The position numbers were made by a program, and so were the translations under genes. This document shows positions 36,023 to 50,439 of a DNA stretch of 64,000 nt, piece by piece. Source of the DNA: Lamellibrachia satsuma (Eukaryota > Annelida > Polychaeta > Sabellida > Siboglinidae); assembly GCA_033239005.1 (NCBI GenBank), contig BSQZ01000060.1, forward strand, positions 1,758,501 to 1,822,500. The letters are read 5' to 3'. The stretch's first letter is position 1. Each line of letters starts with the position of its first letter. Below the pieces are notes generated by a model. The model was not told the origin of the DNA. It saw nothing but the letters and a program-made list of their open reading frames with translations, and made no database searches.

Positions 36023-36859
36023 CAAATGCATGCACACCCATTAGTCCATTAGAATCAGCACAGCCAATTCACGCCACCTTTCCCAGTTGTCAGTTTGTGT
36101 TGCTGGCCAGTTTGTCGCAACTGTTTTATCTAACCACATGGTTTGATCCAGTAGATAAAAGCACTTTTCTGTGTACTTACTTTTAAGTGACCCGTGCATG
36201 CTTTAATTCTGAAGTAATGTCAAATTTGACAGAAGATTGGCTACTATACTAAATAGTGTGATTGCTGCAAAGACGTGCCTTTTGTAGGCATGTATTATAG
36301 ATGTTGTACAAGTTACATGTATAGAATATTTAAAGGCAGACTTGTGTATATGTCAGCTCCAACTTGTGTTATTCCCAGTGTACATACACCCAAACCTTTG
36401 ACTGTGATGTTTTCCTTAGCGTGGCAGCAGCTGTCTGACTAGTTCCTATAGCAGCTTGATATCAAGTCGTTCAATGTCTATTACAAGTCCTCCAAAACCA
36501 ACAACAGCCCTGACATGATATTATCGCCAGGCAGTGTTGTGTAAATCATTTCACTTTCAGAATCACAATATCAGATGCTTTCTGATTGATTAGATATTAT
36601 TGTTACTTGAAGAAGTCCCAGAGAAGCTTGGAGACAGAAATAAGATGATCATGTTGCCAGTGTAGCAACTAGTTCTGTGGTAACTAGCACATTATGTTTG
36701 CACTGGGTTTCTCATTTATGTAACACAAGGTTTTAAAGTACATATATCTGGACGCTAATTATTAAAAATTCCTGATAGAATATCCGGGTTCTGTTGACAG
36801 GTTCGTGTATAGTCTTTGGTATTTAATTCAGCCCCTATTTTTCGCAATATAAGTACTCA

Positions 36860-36891
<32 letters not shown>

Positions 36892-37361
36892 GTTACTCCC
36901 AAATGCTGCTTCCAATGGGAAATATGCATTTACCAGTGTTAGTCAATTTGCATTATTAGAAGCCAAAACATGCCCTCTGCATACAATAGTTACAGCTGTG
37001 CCAAGTCTCATTTAGTTTGTGATTTTCTGGAAATTGCATGTTGTAATATTGTCTCGCACCCACTACCTTAATTGTGCTGTGTCTTCATGTGATCGCAATT
37101 GTGTTGTACAGAAATTCAGATACTGTTGTATGTCATTTTACCAGTGTGTTCACAATGTTGTGTGTATGATTGTGTGTGTGCAGACTGCTTGTAAATATGT
37201 AATAAAACGGCATTCAATTAATGCTTATTGGTGCAGTAATCATGGTCGTTGTTCTGTGTATGCCGTGATAGATGTTTGCCTCATGTTCAGGGCTGGGTCC
37301 AGGATTTGGCTGAAGGGAAGGCATTGGGATTGCAACTTACCTATTAATCCTAGGCAATAAA
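36023..37361 (+). promoter_or_regulatory. ZC3H4 3' UTR with polyadenylation signals
   Basis: No splice site or coding sequence follows the stop at 36020-36022. AATAAA occurs at about 37201 and again at about 37356; either could direct polyadenylation, giving a 3' UTR of about 1.2-1.35 kb. A short (TA)n run lies at about 36859-36888. The exact cleavage site cannot be read. Confidence 0.55.
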
Positions 37362-37599
37362 ATGACCGTAAGTTTTACAACATGCAAAGTTTCCACTAAG
37401 CCCTTCATTCCTATGGTTGCTATGGTACCAAGTGATGAAAAATAGCAATGCCAAAGGCACATTTTCATATAAAAGAACCTGATGCGAGTATATAATCCTG
37501 AATTATAAGTTTTTTTTTCTTGAAAAAGAACAGCCCCAATACAAATAACAACCATGATATCAAACAGCTTATTTAATTATCTGATATACTGCAACCTCT

Positions 37600-40500
37600 G
37601 GTGTATATCCACTGTGGTACATACAAAAGACCTGCTGTATCCACTGTGGTACATACAAAAGACCTGCTGTATACACTGTGGTACATACAAAAGACCTGCT
37701 GTATCCACTGTGGTACATACAAAAGACCTGCTGTATCCACTGTGGTACATACAAAAGACCTGCTGTATCCACTGTGGTACATGTAAAAGACTTGTTATAT
37801 ACCCTGATACATATAAAAGACCCCTGTTGTATCTACCGTGGTACATACAAAATACCTGTATCCACCGTGGTACATACAAAAGACCTGCCATATCCACTGT
37901 GGTGCATACAAAAGACCATCCATATCTGCTGTGGTACATACAAAAGACCTGCCATATCCACTGTGGTACATACAAAAGACCATCCATATCTGCTGTGGTA
38001 CATATAAAAGACCTGCCATATCCACTGTGGTACATACAAAAGACCTGCCATATCCACTGTGGTGCATACAAAAGACCTGCCATATTCACTGTGGTGCATA
38101 CAAAAGACCTGCCATATTCACTGTGGTACATACAAAAGACCATCCATATCTGCTGTGGTAAAAGTGTAAAAGACTTGTTATATACCCTGATACATATAAA
38201 AGACCCCTGTTGTATCCACTGTGGTACATACAAAATACCTGTATCCACCGTGGTACATACAAAAGACCTGCCATATCCACTGTGGTGCATACAAAAGACC
38301 ATCCATATCTGCTGTGGTACATACAAAAGACCTGCCATATTCACTGTGGTGCATACAAAAGACCTGCCATATTCACTGTGGTACATACAAAAGACCATCC
38401 ATATCTGCTGTGGTAAAAGTGTAAAAGACTTGTTATATACCCTGATACATATAAAAGACCCCTGTTGTATCCACTGTGGTACATACAAAATACCTGTATC
38501 CACCGTGGTACATACAAAAGACCTGCCATATCCACTGTGGTGCATACAAAAGACCATCCATATCTGCTGTGGTACATACAAAAGACCTGCCATATTCACT
38601 GTGGTGCATACAAAAGACCTGCCATATTCACTGTGGTACATACAAAAGACCATCCATATCTGCTGTGGTAAAAGTGTAAAAGACTTGTTATATACCCTGA
38701 TACATATAAAAGACCCCTGTTGTATCCACTGTGGTACATACAAAATACCTGTATCCACCGTGGTACATACAAAAGACCTGCCATATCCACTGTGGTGCAT
38801 ACAAAAGACCATCCATATCTGCTGTGGTACATACAAAAGACCTGCCATATCCACTGTGGTACATACAAAAGACCATCCATATCTGCTGTGGTACATACAA
38901 AAGACCTGCCATATCCACTGTGGTGCATACAAAAGACCTGCCATATTCACTGTGGTGCATACAAAAGACCTGCCATATCCACTGTGGTGCATACAAAAGA
39001 CCTGCCATATTCACTGTGGTGCATACAAAACACCTGCCATATTCACTGTGGTACATACAAAAGACCATCCATATCTGCTGTGGTACATATAAAAGGCCTG
39101 CCATATCCACTGTGGTACATACAAAAGACCTGCCATATCCACTGTGGTGCATACAAAAGACCTGCCATATTCACTGTGGTGCATACAAAAGACCTGCCAT
39201 ATTCACTGTGGTACATACAAAAGACCATCCATATCTGCTGTGGTACATATAAAAGACCTGCCATATCCACTGTGGTACATACAAAAGACCTGCCATATCC
39301 ACTGTGGTGCATACAAGAGACCTGCCATATTCACTGTGGTGCATACAAAAGACCTGCCATATTCACTGTGGTACATACAAAAGACCATCCATATCTGCTG
39401 TGGTACATATAAAAGACCTGCCATATCCACTGTGGTGCATACAAAAGACCTGCCATATCCGCTGTGGTGCATACAAAAGACCTGCCATATTAACTGTGGT
39501 ACATACAAAAGACCATCCATATCTGCAGTGGTGCATACAAAAGACCTGCCATATTCACTGTGGTACATACAAAAGACCATCCATATCTGCTGTGGTGCAT
39601 ACAAAAGATCTGCCATATCCACTGTGGTGCATACAAAAGACCATCCATATCTGCTGTGGTGCATACAAAAGACCTGCCATATTCACTGTGGTGCATACAA
39701 AAGACCTGCCATATTCACTGTGGTACATACAAAAGACCATCCATATCTGCTGTGGTACATATAAAAGACCTGCCATATCCACTGTGGTGCATACAAAAGA
39801 CCTGCCATATCCGCTGTGGTGCATACAAAAGACCTGCCATATTAACTGTGGTACATACAAAAGACCATCCATATCTGCTGTGGTGCATACAAAAGACCTG
39901 CCATATTCACTGTGGTACATACAAAAGACCATCCATATCTGCTGTGGTGCATACAAAAGACCTGCCATATTCACTGTGGTACATACAAAAGACCATCCAT
40001 ATCTGCTGTGGTGCATACAAAAGATCTGCCATATCCACTGTGGTGCATACAAAAGACCATCCATATCTGCTGTGGTGCATACAAAAGACCTGCCATATTC
40101 ACTGTGGTGCATACAAAAGACCATCCATATCTGCTTTGGTGCATACAAAAGACCTGCCATATTCACTGTGGTACATATAAAAGACCATCCATATCTGCTG
40201 TGGTGCATACAAAAGACCTGCCATATCCACTGTGGTACATACAAAAGACCATCCATATCTGTTGTGGTACATACAAAAGACCATCCATATCTGCTGTGGT
40301 GCATACAAAAGACCTGCCATATTCACTGTGGTACATACAAAAGACCATCCATATCTGCTGTGGTGCATACAAAAGACCTGCCATATTCACTGTGGTACAT
40401 ACAAAAGACCATCCATATCTGCTGTGGTACATACAAAAGATCTGCCATATCCACTGTGGTACACACAAACGACCTGCTATGTGCACTGTGGTACACATAA

Positions 40501-40620
40501 AGACCTCTGCAATATCTTTGTGGTACACACAAAAGACCTCTCCTACATTTACTGTTGTACATACAAAAGGCCTCTGCTATACCCACTGTGTTACATACAA
40601 AGACCTGCTGTATTCAATGT
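37600..40620. repeat. 32-bp minisatellite array, about 90 copies
   Basis: The unit is TGTGGTACATACAAAAGACC followed by TGCTGTATCCAC, with variants (GCCATATCCAC, GCCATATTCAC, ATCCATATCTGC). Variants follow one another in fixed orders, and a block of about 255 bp with the marker AAAGTGTAAAAGACTTGTTA repeats at about 38161, 38416 and 38671. Neither strand's unit has stop codons, so long frames (up to 512 codons plus, 471 minus) arise without being genes. The array starts about 250 bp after the ZC3H4 poly(A) signals. Confidence 0.97.
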
Positions 40621-40622
40621 GG

Positions 40623-40725
40623 TATCTCCACTGGTGGCTCAATTAGTTTGGTGCTCACCTTGGGACCAGGAAGTATTGGGCGGTAGCAGCCCACCCAGTT
40701 GCTATGTAAAAACTGGGTTCAACTT
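40623..40725 (+). mobile_element. Degenerate tRNA-like SINE head
   Basis: GGTGGCTCAATTAGTTTGGT and GCTCACCTTGGGACCAGGAA resemble the D-arm/A box and anticodon arm of a tRNA. The expected B box is decayed (GGGCGGTAGCAGCCCA). It separates the 32-bp array from the 33-bp array. Confidence 0.45.
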
Positions 40726-40984
40726 GCTGATTGGGCTAGCACCAAGCATATGGATACAGGAAGTTGGAAATATGTGCATAACCTCCACATGTACAATAAA
40801 GCTGTTCTTTCTACTGCAATAAAACAACCCAGATCCCTTTATATCCAGTTTCAATATACAACATACCACTGTGTTTTCCACTGGCAAGTACAAAAGGACC
40901 TGCATCCCACAGTATTTGTAGCTCAAACCTCCTCTTTACTCTGGAGAACATTCAACAGACTTTTGTTCTATCCACTGTGGATGT

Positions 40985-41094
<110 letters not shown>

Positions 41095-42465
41095 ATCTCC
41101 ACTGTAGATGCACAATATACACCTATGTTCTTTCAACTGTTGATGTACAATAGACCTCTATTCTTTCCATTGTGAATGTACAATACATCTCTGTTCTTTT
41201 CACTGTGGGTGTACAATAGACCTCTGTTCTTTTCAGTGTGGATGTACAATAGATCTCTGTTCTTTCCAAGGTGGATGTACAATATACCTCTGTTCTTTCC
41301 AGTGTGGATGTACAATAGACATCTGTTCTTTCCAGTGTGGATGTACAATATACCTCTGTTCTTTCCTCTATGGATGTACAATAGACCTCTGTTCTTTCCA
41401 CTATGGATGCACAATAGATCTCTGTTCTTTCCACTATGGATGTACAATAGACCTCTGTTCTTTCCACTATGGATGTACAATAGACCTCTGTTCTTTCCAC
41501 TATGGATGCACAATAGACCTCTGTTCTTTCCACCATGGATGTACAATAGACCTCTGTTCTTTCCACTATGGATGTACAATAGACCTCTGTTCTTTCCACT
41601 ATGGATGTACAATAGACCTCTGTTCTTTCCACTATGGATGTACAATAGACCTCTGTTCTTTCCACTATGGATGTACAATAGACCTCTGTTCTTTCCACTA
41701 TGGATGTACAATAGACCTCTGTTCTTTCCACTATGGATGTACAATAGACCTCTGTTCTTTCCACTATGGATGTACAATAGACCTCTGTTCTTTCCACTAT
41801 GGATGTACAATAGACCTCTGTTCTTTCCACTATGGAGGATGAACAATAAACCTGTGTTCTTTCCACCGTGGATGTACAATAGATCTATGTTCTTTCCACT
41901 ATGGGTGTACAATAGATCTATGTTCTTTCCACTGTAGATGTACAATAGATCTCCGTTCTTTTCACTGTGGATGTGCAATATATTTAAGTTCTTTTCACTG
42001 TTCTTTTCTTTGTGGATGTACAATAGATCTACGATCTTAGTACTGTATAAATGAAATAGATATGTTCTTTCTACTGTGGATGTACAGTAGATCTCCGTTC
42101 TTTTCACTGTGTACAATAGATCTATGTTCTTTGCACTGTGGATGTACAACTGATCTCTGTTCTTTGCACTGTGGGTGTACAATAAATACATGTTCCTTGC
42201 ACTGTCGATGTACAATATATATTTGTTCTATCCATTATGGATGTACAATAGACCTCTGTTCTTTGCTGTCAATGTGCAATATCCATTATGGATGTACAAT
42301 AGACCTCTGTTCTTTGCACTGTCAATGTGCAATATAGTTCTGTTCTTTGCACTGTGGGTGAACAATAGACATATGTTCTTTGCACTGTGGTGTACAATAG
42401 ATCTATGTTCTATCCACCATGGATGTACAATAGATACATCTGTTCTTTGCACTGTGGATGTACAG
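41095..42465. repeat. 33-bp minisatellite array, about 40 copies
   Basis: The unit is TGTACAATAGACCTCTGTTC followed by TTTCCACTATGGA. The centre (about 41360-41830) is nearly homogeneous, and both ends are more diverged. The period is a multiple of three, so stop-free frames of 250-360 codons occur on both strands without being genes. The unit aligns to the 32-bp unit through CCACTGTGG, GTACA and AGACCT. Confidence 0.97.
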
Positions 42466-42539
42466 TTATACTAAAAAACCAAGAAAAAAGGATGATATAC
42501 TGAGAAAATCTACAAAAGTGAGACAGGTCAAAACTTAAT

Positions 42540-42935
42540 TGTACAATATGCAAACAGTTTTCATCGTTCCAGACAAAACCAAACTAGAAAGGGAAGCTGA
42601 CATTGCTTTGAGGGCTCAGTTAAAAGAAACAAGAGCGAAAAACGGAAACAGCAGATTCAAAATCAGAGCAGGTTGGATTGTAAGCATCCCACCAAACTAA
42701 ATCTTGTAAACCAAAAATCAGCTTAAAAAAAGAAGGCACTTGTAAATATTTACACAGCACTATTCTTAATTATGGAAAGGAGACTTTACCACTAAAAATG
42801 TACTCTTTTAATGCACAGTGCCTAAGAAAAAAAATTACACAACTTGAAGTTCTTATATCTGAGGAAGATCCAGACATTATAGCCGTTACTGAAACATGGT
42901 TATCCTTGGACATTGCCAACTCAGAATTCACACCA
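42540..42935 (+). mobile_element. LINE family B, 5' part: ORF1 end and ORF2 endonuclease start
   Basis: 42550-42700 reads VFIVPDKTKLEREADIALRA then RFKIRAGWIVSIPPN and a stop, which fits the end of a LINE ORF1. ORF2 starts at 42798: MYSFNAQCLRKKITQLEVLI, then EEDPDIIAVTETWLS, the first motifs of an APE endonuclease (N in FNAQ, E in TETW). The protein breaks off after about 45 residues, where tandem repeats begin. Confidence 0.82.
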
Positions 42936-43015
42936 TCACTACATCACTACATCACAACATCACTACATCACTACACCACTACATCACTACATCACTACAT
43001 CACTACACTACACAT
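42936..43015. repeat. CATCACTA simple tandem repeat
   Basis: CATCACTACATCACTACATC and close variants run about 75 bp, between the LINE endonuclease start and the 43-bp array. Confidence 0.9.
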
Positions 43016-43029
43016 GCTTTAGAAAAGGC

Positions 43030-46000
43030 CGAAGAACACATTTTACACGAGGCACATACACAGTGGAAGACAGGGGAGGAGTACTACACACCAGGCACAT
43101 ACACAGTGGAAGACAGGGAGGAGTACTACACACCAGGCACATACACAGTAGAAGACAGGGAGGAGTACTATACACCAGACACATACACAGTGGAAGACAG
43201 GGAGGAGTACTACACACCAGGCACAAACACAATGGAAGACAGGGAGGAGTACTACACACCAGACATACACAGTGGAATACAGGGGAGGGGTACTACACAC
43301 CAGGCACATACACAGTGGAATACAGGGGAGGAGTACTACACACCAGGCACATATACAGTGTAAGACAGGGGAGGAGTACTACACACCAGGCACATACACA
43401 GTAGAATACAGGGGAGGAGTACTACACACCAGGCACGTACACAGTGGAAGACAGGGGAGGAGTACTACACACCAGACACATACACAGTGGAATACAGGGG
43501 AGGAGTACTACACACCAGACACATACACAGTGGAAGACAGGGGAGGAGTACTACACACCAGACATACACAGTGGAATACAGGGGAGGAGTACTACACACC
43601 AGGCACATACACAGTGGACTACAGGGGAGGAGTACTACACACCAGGCACATACACAGTGGAATACAGGGAGGAGTACTACACACCAGGCACATACACAGT
43701 GGAACACAGGGGAGGAGTACTACACACCAGACACATACACAGTGGAAGACAGGGGGGTAGTACTACACACCAGGCACATACACAGTGGAAGACAGGAAGG
43801 AGTACTACACACCAGGCATACACACAGTGGAAGACAGGGTAGGAGTACTACACGCCATACACATACACAGTGGAAGACAGGGAGGAGTACTACACACCAT
43901 ACACATACACAGTGGAAGACAGGGGAGGAGTACTACACACCATACACATACACAGTGGAAGACAGGGGAGGAGTACTACACACCATACACATACACAGTG
44001 GAAGACAGGGGAGGAGTACTACACACCAGGCACATACACAGTGGAAGACAGGGGAGGAGTACTACACACCAGGCACATACACAGTGGAAGACAGGGAGGA
44101 GTACTACACACCAGGCACATACACAGTGGAAGACAGGGGAGGAGTACTACACACCAGGCACATACACAGTGGACTACAGGGGAGGAGTACTACACACCAG
44201 GCACATACACAGTGGAAGACAGGGGAGGAGTACTACACACCAGGCACATACACAGTGGAAGACAGGGGAGGAGTACTACACACCAGACACATACACAGTG
44301 GAATACAGGGAGGAGTACTACACACCAGGCACATACACAGTGGAAGACAGGGGAGGAGTACTACACACCAGGCACATACACAGTGCACTATGGGGAGGAC
44401 TACTAAACACCAGACACATACACAGTGGAATACAGGGAGGAGTACTACACACCAGGCACATACACAGTGGAAGACAGGGAGGAGTACTACACACCAGGCA
44501 CATACACAGTGGAAGACAGGGAGGAGTACTACACACCAGGCACATACACAGTGGAAGACAGGGAGGAGTACTACACACCAGGCACATACACAGTGGAAGA
44601 CAGGGAGGAGTACTACACACCAGGCACATACACAGTGGAAGACAGGGAGGAGTACTACACACCAGACACATACACAGTGGAAGACAGGGAGGAGTACTAC
44701 ACACCAGGCACATACACAGTGGAAGACAGGGAGGAGTACTACACACCAGGCACATACACAGTGGAAGACAGGGAGGAGTACTACACACCAGGCACATACA
44801 CAGTGGAAGACAGGGGAGGAGTACTACACACCAGGCACATACACAGTGGAAGACAGGGAGGAGTACTACACACCAGGCACATACACAGTGGAATACAGGG
44901 GAGGAGTACTACACACCAGGCACATACACAGTGGAAGACAGGGAGGAGTACTACACACCAGGCACATACACAGTGGAAGACAGGGGAGGAGTACTACACA
45001 CCAGGCACATACACAGTGGAAGACAGGGGAGGAGTACTACACACCAGGCACATACACAGTGGAATACAGGGAGGAGTACTACACACCAGACACATACACA
45101 GTGGAAGACAGGGAGGAGTACTACACACCAGACACATACACAGTGGAAGACAGGGAGGAGTACTACACACCAGGCACATACACAGTGGAAGACAGGGGAG
45201 GAGTACTACACACCAGGCACATACACAGTGGAAGACAGGGGAGGAGTACTACACACCAGTCACATACACAGTGGAAGACAGGGAGGAGTACTACACACCA
45301 GGCACATACACAGTGGAAGACAGGGAGGAGTACTACACACCAGGCACATACACAGTGGAAGACAGGGAGGAGTACTACACACCAGGCACATACACAGTGG
45401 AAGACAGGAGGAGTACTACACACCAGGCACATACACAGTGGAAGACAGGAGGAGTACTACACACCAGGCACATACACAGTGGAAGACAGGGGAGGAGTAC
45501 TACACACCAGACACATACACAGTGGAAGACAGAGAGGAGTACTACACACCAGACACATACACAGTGGAAGACAGGGGAGGAGTACTACACACCAGGCACA
45601 TACACAGTGGAAGACAGGGGAGGAGTACTACACACCAGACACATACACAGTGGAAGACAGGGGAGGAGTACTACACACCAGGCACATACACAGTGGAAGA
45701 CAGGGGAGGAGTACTACACACCAGGCACATACACAGTGGAAGACAGGGGAGGAGTACTACACACCAGGCACATACACAGTGGAAGACAGGGGAGGAGTAC
45801 TACACACCAGGCACATACACAGTGGAAGACAGGGAGGAGTACTACACACCAGGCACATACACAGTGGAAGACAGGGGAGGAGTACTACACACCAGGCACA
45901 TACACAGTGGAAGACAGGGGAGGAGTACTACACACCAGGCACATACACAGTGGAAGACAGGGGAGGAGTACTACACACCAGGCACATACACAGTGGAAGA

Positions 46001-49000
46001 CAGGGAGGAGTACTACACACCAGACACATACACAGTGGAATACAGGGGAGGAGTACTACACACCAGGCACATACACAGTGGAAGACAGGGGAGGAGTACT
46101 ACACACCAGGCACATAAACAGTGGAAGACAGGGGAGAAGTACTACACATCAGGCACATACACATTGGAAGACAGGGGAGGAGTACTACACACCAGGCACA
46201 TACACAGTGGAAGACAGGGAGGAGTACTACACACCAGGCACATACACAGTGGAATACAGGGGAGGAGTACTACACACCAGGCACATACACAGTGGAAGAC
46301 AGGGGAGGATACTACACAGGCACATACACAGTGGACTACAGGGAGGAGTACTACACACCAGGCACATACACAGTGGAAGACAGGGGAGGAGTACTACACA
46401 CCAGGCACATACACAGTGGAAGACAGGGAGGAGTACTACACACCAGACACATACACAGTGGAATACAGGGAGGAGTACTACACACCAGGCACATACACAG
46501 TGGAATACAGGGGAGGAGTACTACACACCAGGCACATACACATTGGAAGACAGGGAGGAGTACTACACACCAGGCACATACACAATGGAAGACAGGGAGG
46601 AGTACTTCACACCAGGCACATACACAGTGGAATACAGGGAGGAGTACTACACACTAGGCACATACACAGTGGAAGACAAGGAGGAGTACTACACACCAGG
46701 CACATACACAGTGGAATACAGGGAGGAGTACTACACACCAGGCACATACACAGTGGAAGACAGGGAGGAGTACTACACACCAGGCACATACACAGTGGAA
46801 TACAGGGAGGAGTACTACACACCAGGCACATACACAGTGGAAGACAGGGAGGAGTACTACACACCAGACACATACACAGTGGAAGACAGGGGAGGAGTAC
46901 TACACACCAGCCACATACACAGTGGAAGACAGGGGAGGAGTACTACACACCAGGCACATACACAGTGGAAGACAGGGGAGGAGTACTACACACCAGGCAC
47001 ATACACAGTGGAAGACAGGGAGGAGTACTACACACCAGGCACATACACAGTGGAAGACAGGGGAGGAGTACTACACACCAGGCACATACACAGTGGAATA
47101 CAGGGGAGGAGAGTACTACACACCAGGCACATACACAGTGGAATACAGGGAGGAGTACTACACACCAGGCACATACACAGTGGAATACAGGGAGGAGTAC
47201 TACACACCAGGCACATACACAGTGGAAGACAGGGAGGAGTACTACACACCAGGCACATACACAGTGGAAGACAGGGGAGGAGTACTACACACCAGACACA
47301 TACACAGTGGAAGACAGGGAGGAGTACTACACACCAGGCACATACACAGTGGAAGACAGGGGAGGAGTACTACACACCAGGCACATACACAGTGGAATAC
47401 AGGGGAGGAGTACTACACACCAGGCACATACACAGTGGAAGACAGGGGAGGAGTACTACACACCAGACACATACACAGTGGAAGACAGGGGAGGAGTACT
47501 ACACACCAGACACATACACAGTGGAAGACAGGGGAGGAGTACTACACACCAGGCACATACACAGTGGAAGACAGGGGAGGAGTACTACACACCAGGCACA
47601 TACACAGTGGAAGACAGGGGAGGAGTACTACACACCAGGCACATACACAGTGCACTATGGGGAGGAGTACTAAACACCAGGCACATACACAGTGGAATAC
47701 AGGGAGGAGTACTACACACCAGGCACATACACAGTGGAAGACAGGGGAGGAGTACTACACACCAGGCACATACACAGTGGAAGACAGGGGAGGAGTACTA
47801 CACACCAGGCACATACACAGTGGAAGACAGGGGAGGAGTACTACACACCAGGCACATACACAGTGGAAGACAGGGGAGGAGTACTACACACCAGGCACAT
47901 ACACAGTGGAAGACAGGGAGGAGTACTACACACCAGGCACATACACAGTGGAATACAGGGTAGGAGTACTACACACCAGACACATACACAGTGGAAGACA
48001 GGGGAGGAGTACTACACACCAGACACATACACAGTGGAAGACAGGGGAGGAGTACTACACACCATACACATACACAGTGGAATACAGGGAGGAGTACTAC
48101 ACACCATACACATACACAGTGGAAGACAGGGGAGGAGTACTACACACCAGGCACATACACAGTGGAAGACAGGGGAGGAGTACTACACACCAGGCACATA
48201 CACAGTGGAAGACAGGGGAGGAGTACTACACACCAGACACATACACAGTTGAAGACAGGGAGGAGTACTACACACCAGGCACATACACGGTGGAAGACAG
48301 GGAGGAGTACTACACACCAGGCATACACAGTGGAATACAGGGAGGAGTACTACACACCAGGCACATACACAGTGGAATACAGGGAGGAGTACTACACACC
48401 AGACACATACACAGTGGAAGACAGGGGAGGAGTACTACACACCAGGCACATACACAGTGGAATACAGGGGAGGAGTACTACACACCAGGCACATACACAG
48501 TGGAATACAGGGGAGGAGTACTACACACCAGACACATACACAGGGGAAGACAGGGAGGAGTACTACACACCAGACACATACACAGTGGAAGACAGGGGAG
48601 GAGTACTACACACCAGACACATACACAGTGGAAGACAGGGGAGGAGTACTACACACCAGACACATACACAGTGGAAGACAGGGGAGGAGTACTACACACC
48701 AGACACATACACAGTGGAAGACAGGGAGGAGTACTACACACCAGACACATACACAGTGGAAGACAGGGGAGGAGTACTACACACCAGGCACATACACAGT
48801 GGAAGACAGGGGAGGAGTACTACACACCAGGCACATACACAGTGGAATACAGGGGAGGAGTACTACACACCAGACACATACACAGGGGAAGACAGGGAGG
48901 AGTACTACACACCAGACACATACACAGTGGAAGACAGGGGAGGAGTACTACACACCAGACACATACACAGGGGAAGACAGGGAGGAGTACTACACACCAG

Positions 49001-50408
49001 ACACATACACAGTGGAAGACAGGGAGGAGTACTACACACCAGGCACATACACAGTGGAATACAGGGGAGGAGTACTACACACCATACACATACACAGTGG
49101 AAGACAGGGTAGGAGTACCACATGCCATACACATACACAGTGTAAGACAGGGGAGGAGTACTACACACCATACACATACACAGTGGAAGACAGGGGAGGA
49201 GTACTACACACCAGGCACATACACAGTGGAATACAGGGGAGGAGTACTACACACCAGGCACATACACAGTGGAAGACAGGGGAGGAGTACTACACACCAG
49301 GCACATACACAGTGGAAGACAGGGGAGGAGTACTACACACCAGGCACATACACAGTGGAAGACAGGGAGGAGTACTACACACCAGGCACATACACAGTGG
49401 AAGACAGGGGAGGAGTACTACACACCAGGCACATACACAGTGGAAGACAGGGGAGGAGTACTACACACCAGGCACATACACAGTGGAAGACAGGGGAGGA
49501 GTACTACACACCAGGCACATACACAGTGGAAGACAGGGGAGGAGTACTACACACCAGGCACATACACAGTGGAAGACAGGGGAGGAGTACTACACACCAG
49601 GCACATACACAGTGGAATACAGGAGGAGTACTACACACCAGACACATACACAGTTGAAGACAGGGGAGGAGTACTACACACCAGGCACATACACAGTGGA
49701 AGACAGGGGAGGAGTACTACACACCAGGCACATACACAGTGGAAGACAGGGGAGGAGTACTACACACCAGGCACATACACAGTGGAAGACAGGGGAGGAG
49801 TACTACACACCAGGCACATACACAGTGGAAGACAGGGGAGGAGTACTACACACCAGGCACATACACAGTGGAATACAGGGGAGGAGTACTACACACCAGG
49901 CACATACACAGTGGAAGAGAGGGGAGGAGTACTACACACCAGGCACATACACAGTGGAAGACAGAGGAGGAGTACTACACACCAGACACATACACAGTGG
50001 AATACAGGGGAGGAGTACTACACACCAGGCACATACACAGTGGAAGACAGGGTAGGAGTACTACACACCAGACACATACACAGTGGAAGACAGGGTAGGA
50101 GTACTACACACCAGACACATACACAGTGGAAGACAGGGGAGGAGTACTACACACCAGGCACATACACAGTGGAATACAGGGGAGGAGTACTACACACCAG
50201 GCACATACACAGTGGAAGACAGGGTAGGAGTACTACACACCAGACACATACACAGTGGAAGACAGGGGAGGAGTACTACACACCAGGCACATACACAGTG
50301 GAATACAGGGGAGGAGTACTACACACCAGACACATACACAGTGGAAGAGAGGGGAGGAGTACTACACACCAGGCACATACACAGTGGAAGACAGGGTAGG
50401 AGTACTAC
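43030..50408. repeat. 42/43-bp minisatellite array, about 170 copies (7.4 kb)
   Basis: The unit is ACACACCAGGCACATACACA, GTGGAAGACAGGGGAGGAGT and ACT, with length variants from GGGG/GGG and point variants (AGAC, ATAC, GAATAC). No forward frame of the unit contains a stop, so overlapping frames of up to 1392 codons exist in all three forward frames and are not genes. The array interrupts a LINE: endonuclease start on its left, reverse transcriptase on its right. An unusual unit with GTGCACTATGGGGAGGA recurs at about 44380 and 47650, with its neighbours, pointing to a large segmental duplication inside the array. Confidence 0.98.
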
Positions 50409-50439
50409 TGTTAATAAAATATAATTTAAACTCAACACC

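Noticed and set aside
37554..40646. Frames of 398-512 codons rich in Tyr, His, Cys and Lys (plus) and 471 codons (minus)
   Set aside because: They arise from a stop-free 32-bp unit cycling through all frames on both strands.
40623..40700. Functional tRNA gene
   Set aside because: Only the A-box side resembles a tRNA. The B box and cloverleaf pairing are lost, and the context is repeat-rich.
41123..42215. 247- and 360-codon repetitive frames with period 11 residues
   Set aside because: The 33-bp minisatellite keeps frame by length alone. Both strands are open equally and there is no flanking gene structure.
43030..50408. CRISPR-like regular repeats
   Set aside because: Units are contiguous with no unique spacers, and the host is a eukaryote.
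43487..50424. Open frames of up to 1392 codons in all forward frames, resembling giant repetitive proteins
   Set aside because: The 42/43-bp unit has no stop codon in any forward frame and mixes periods that are and are not multiples of three, so long frames overlap in all three frames. There is no start context, splice signal or codon bias.
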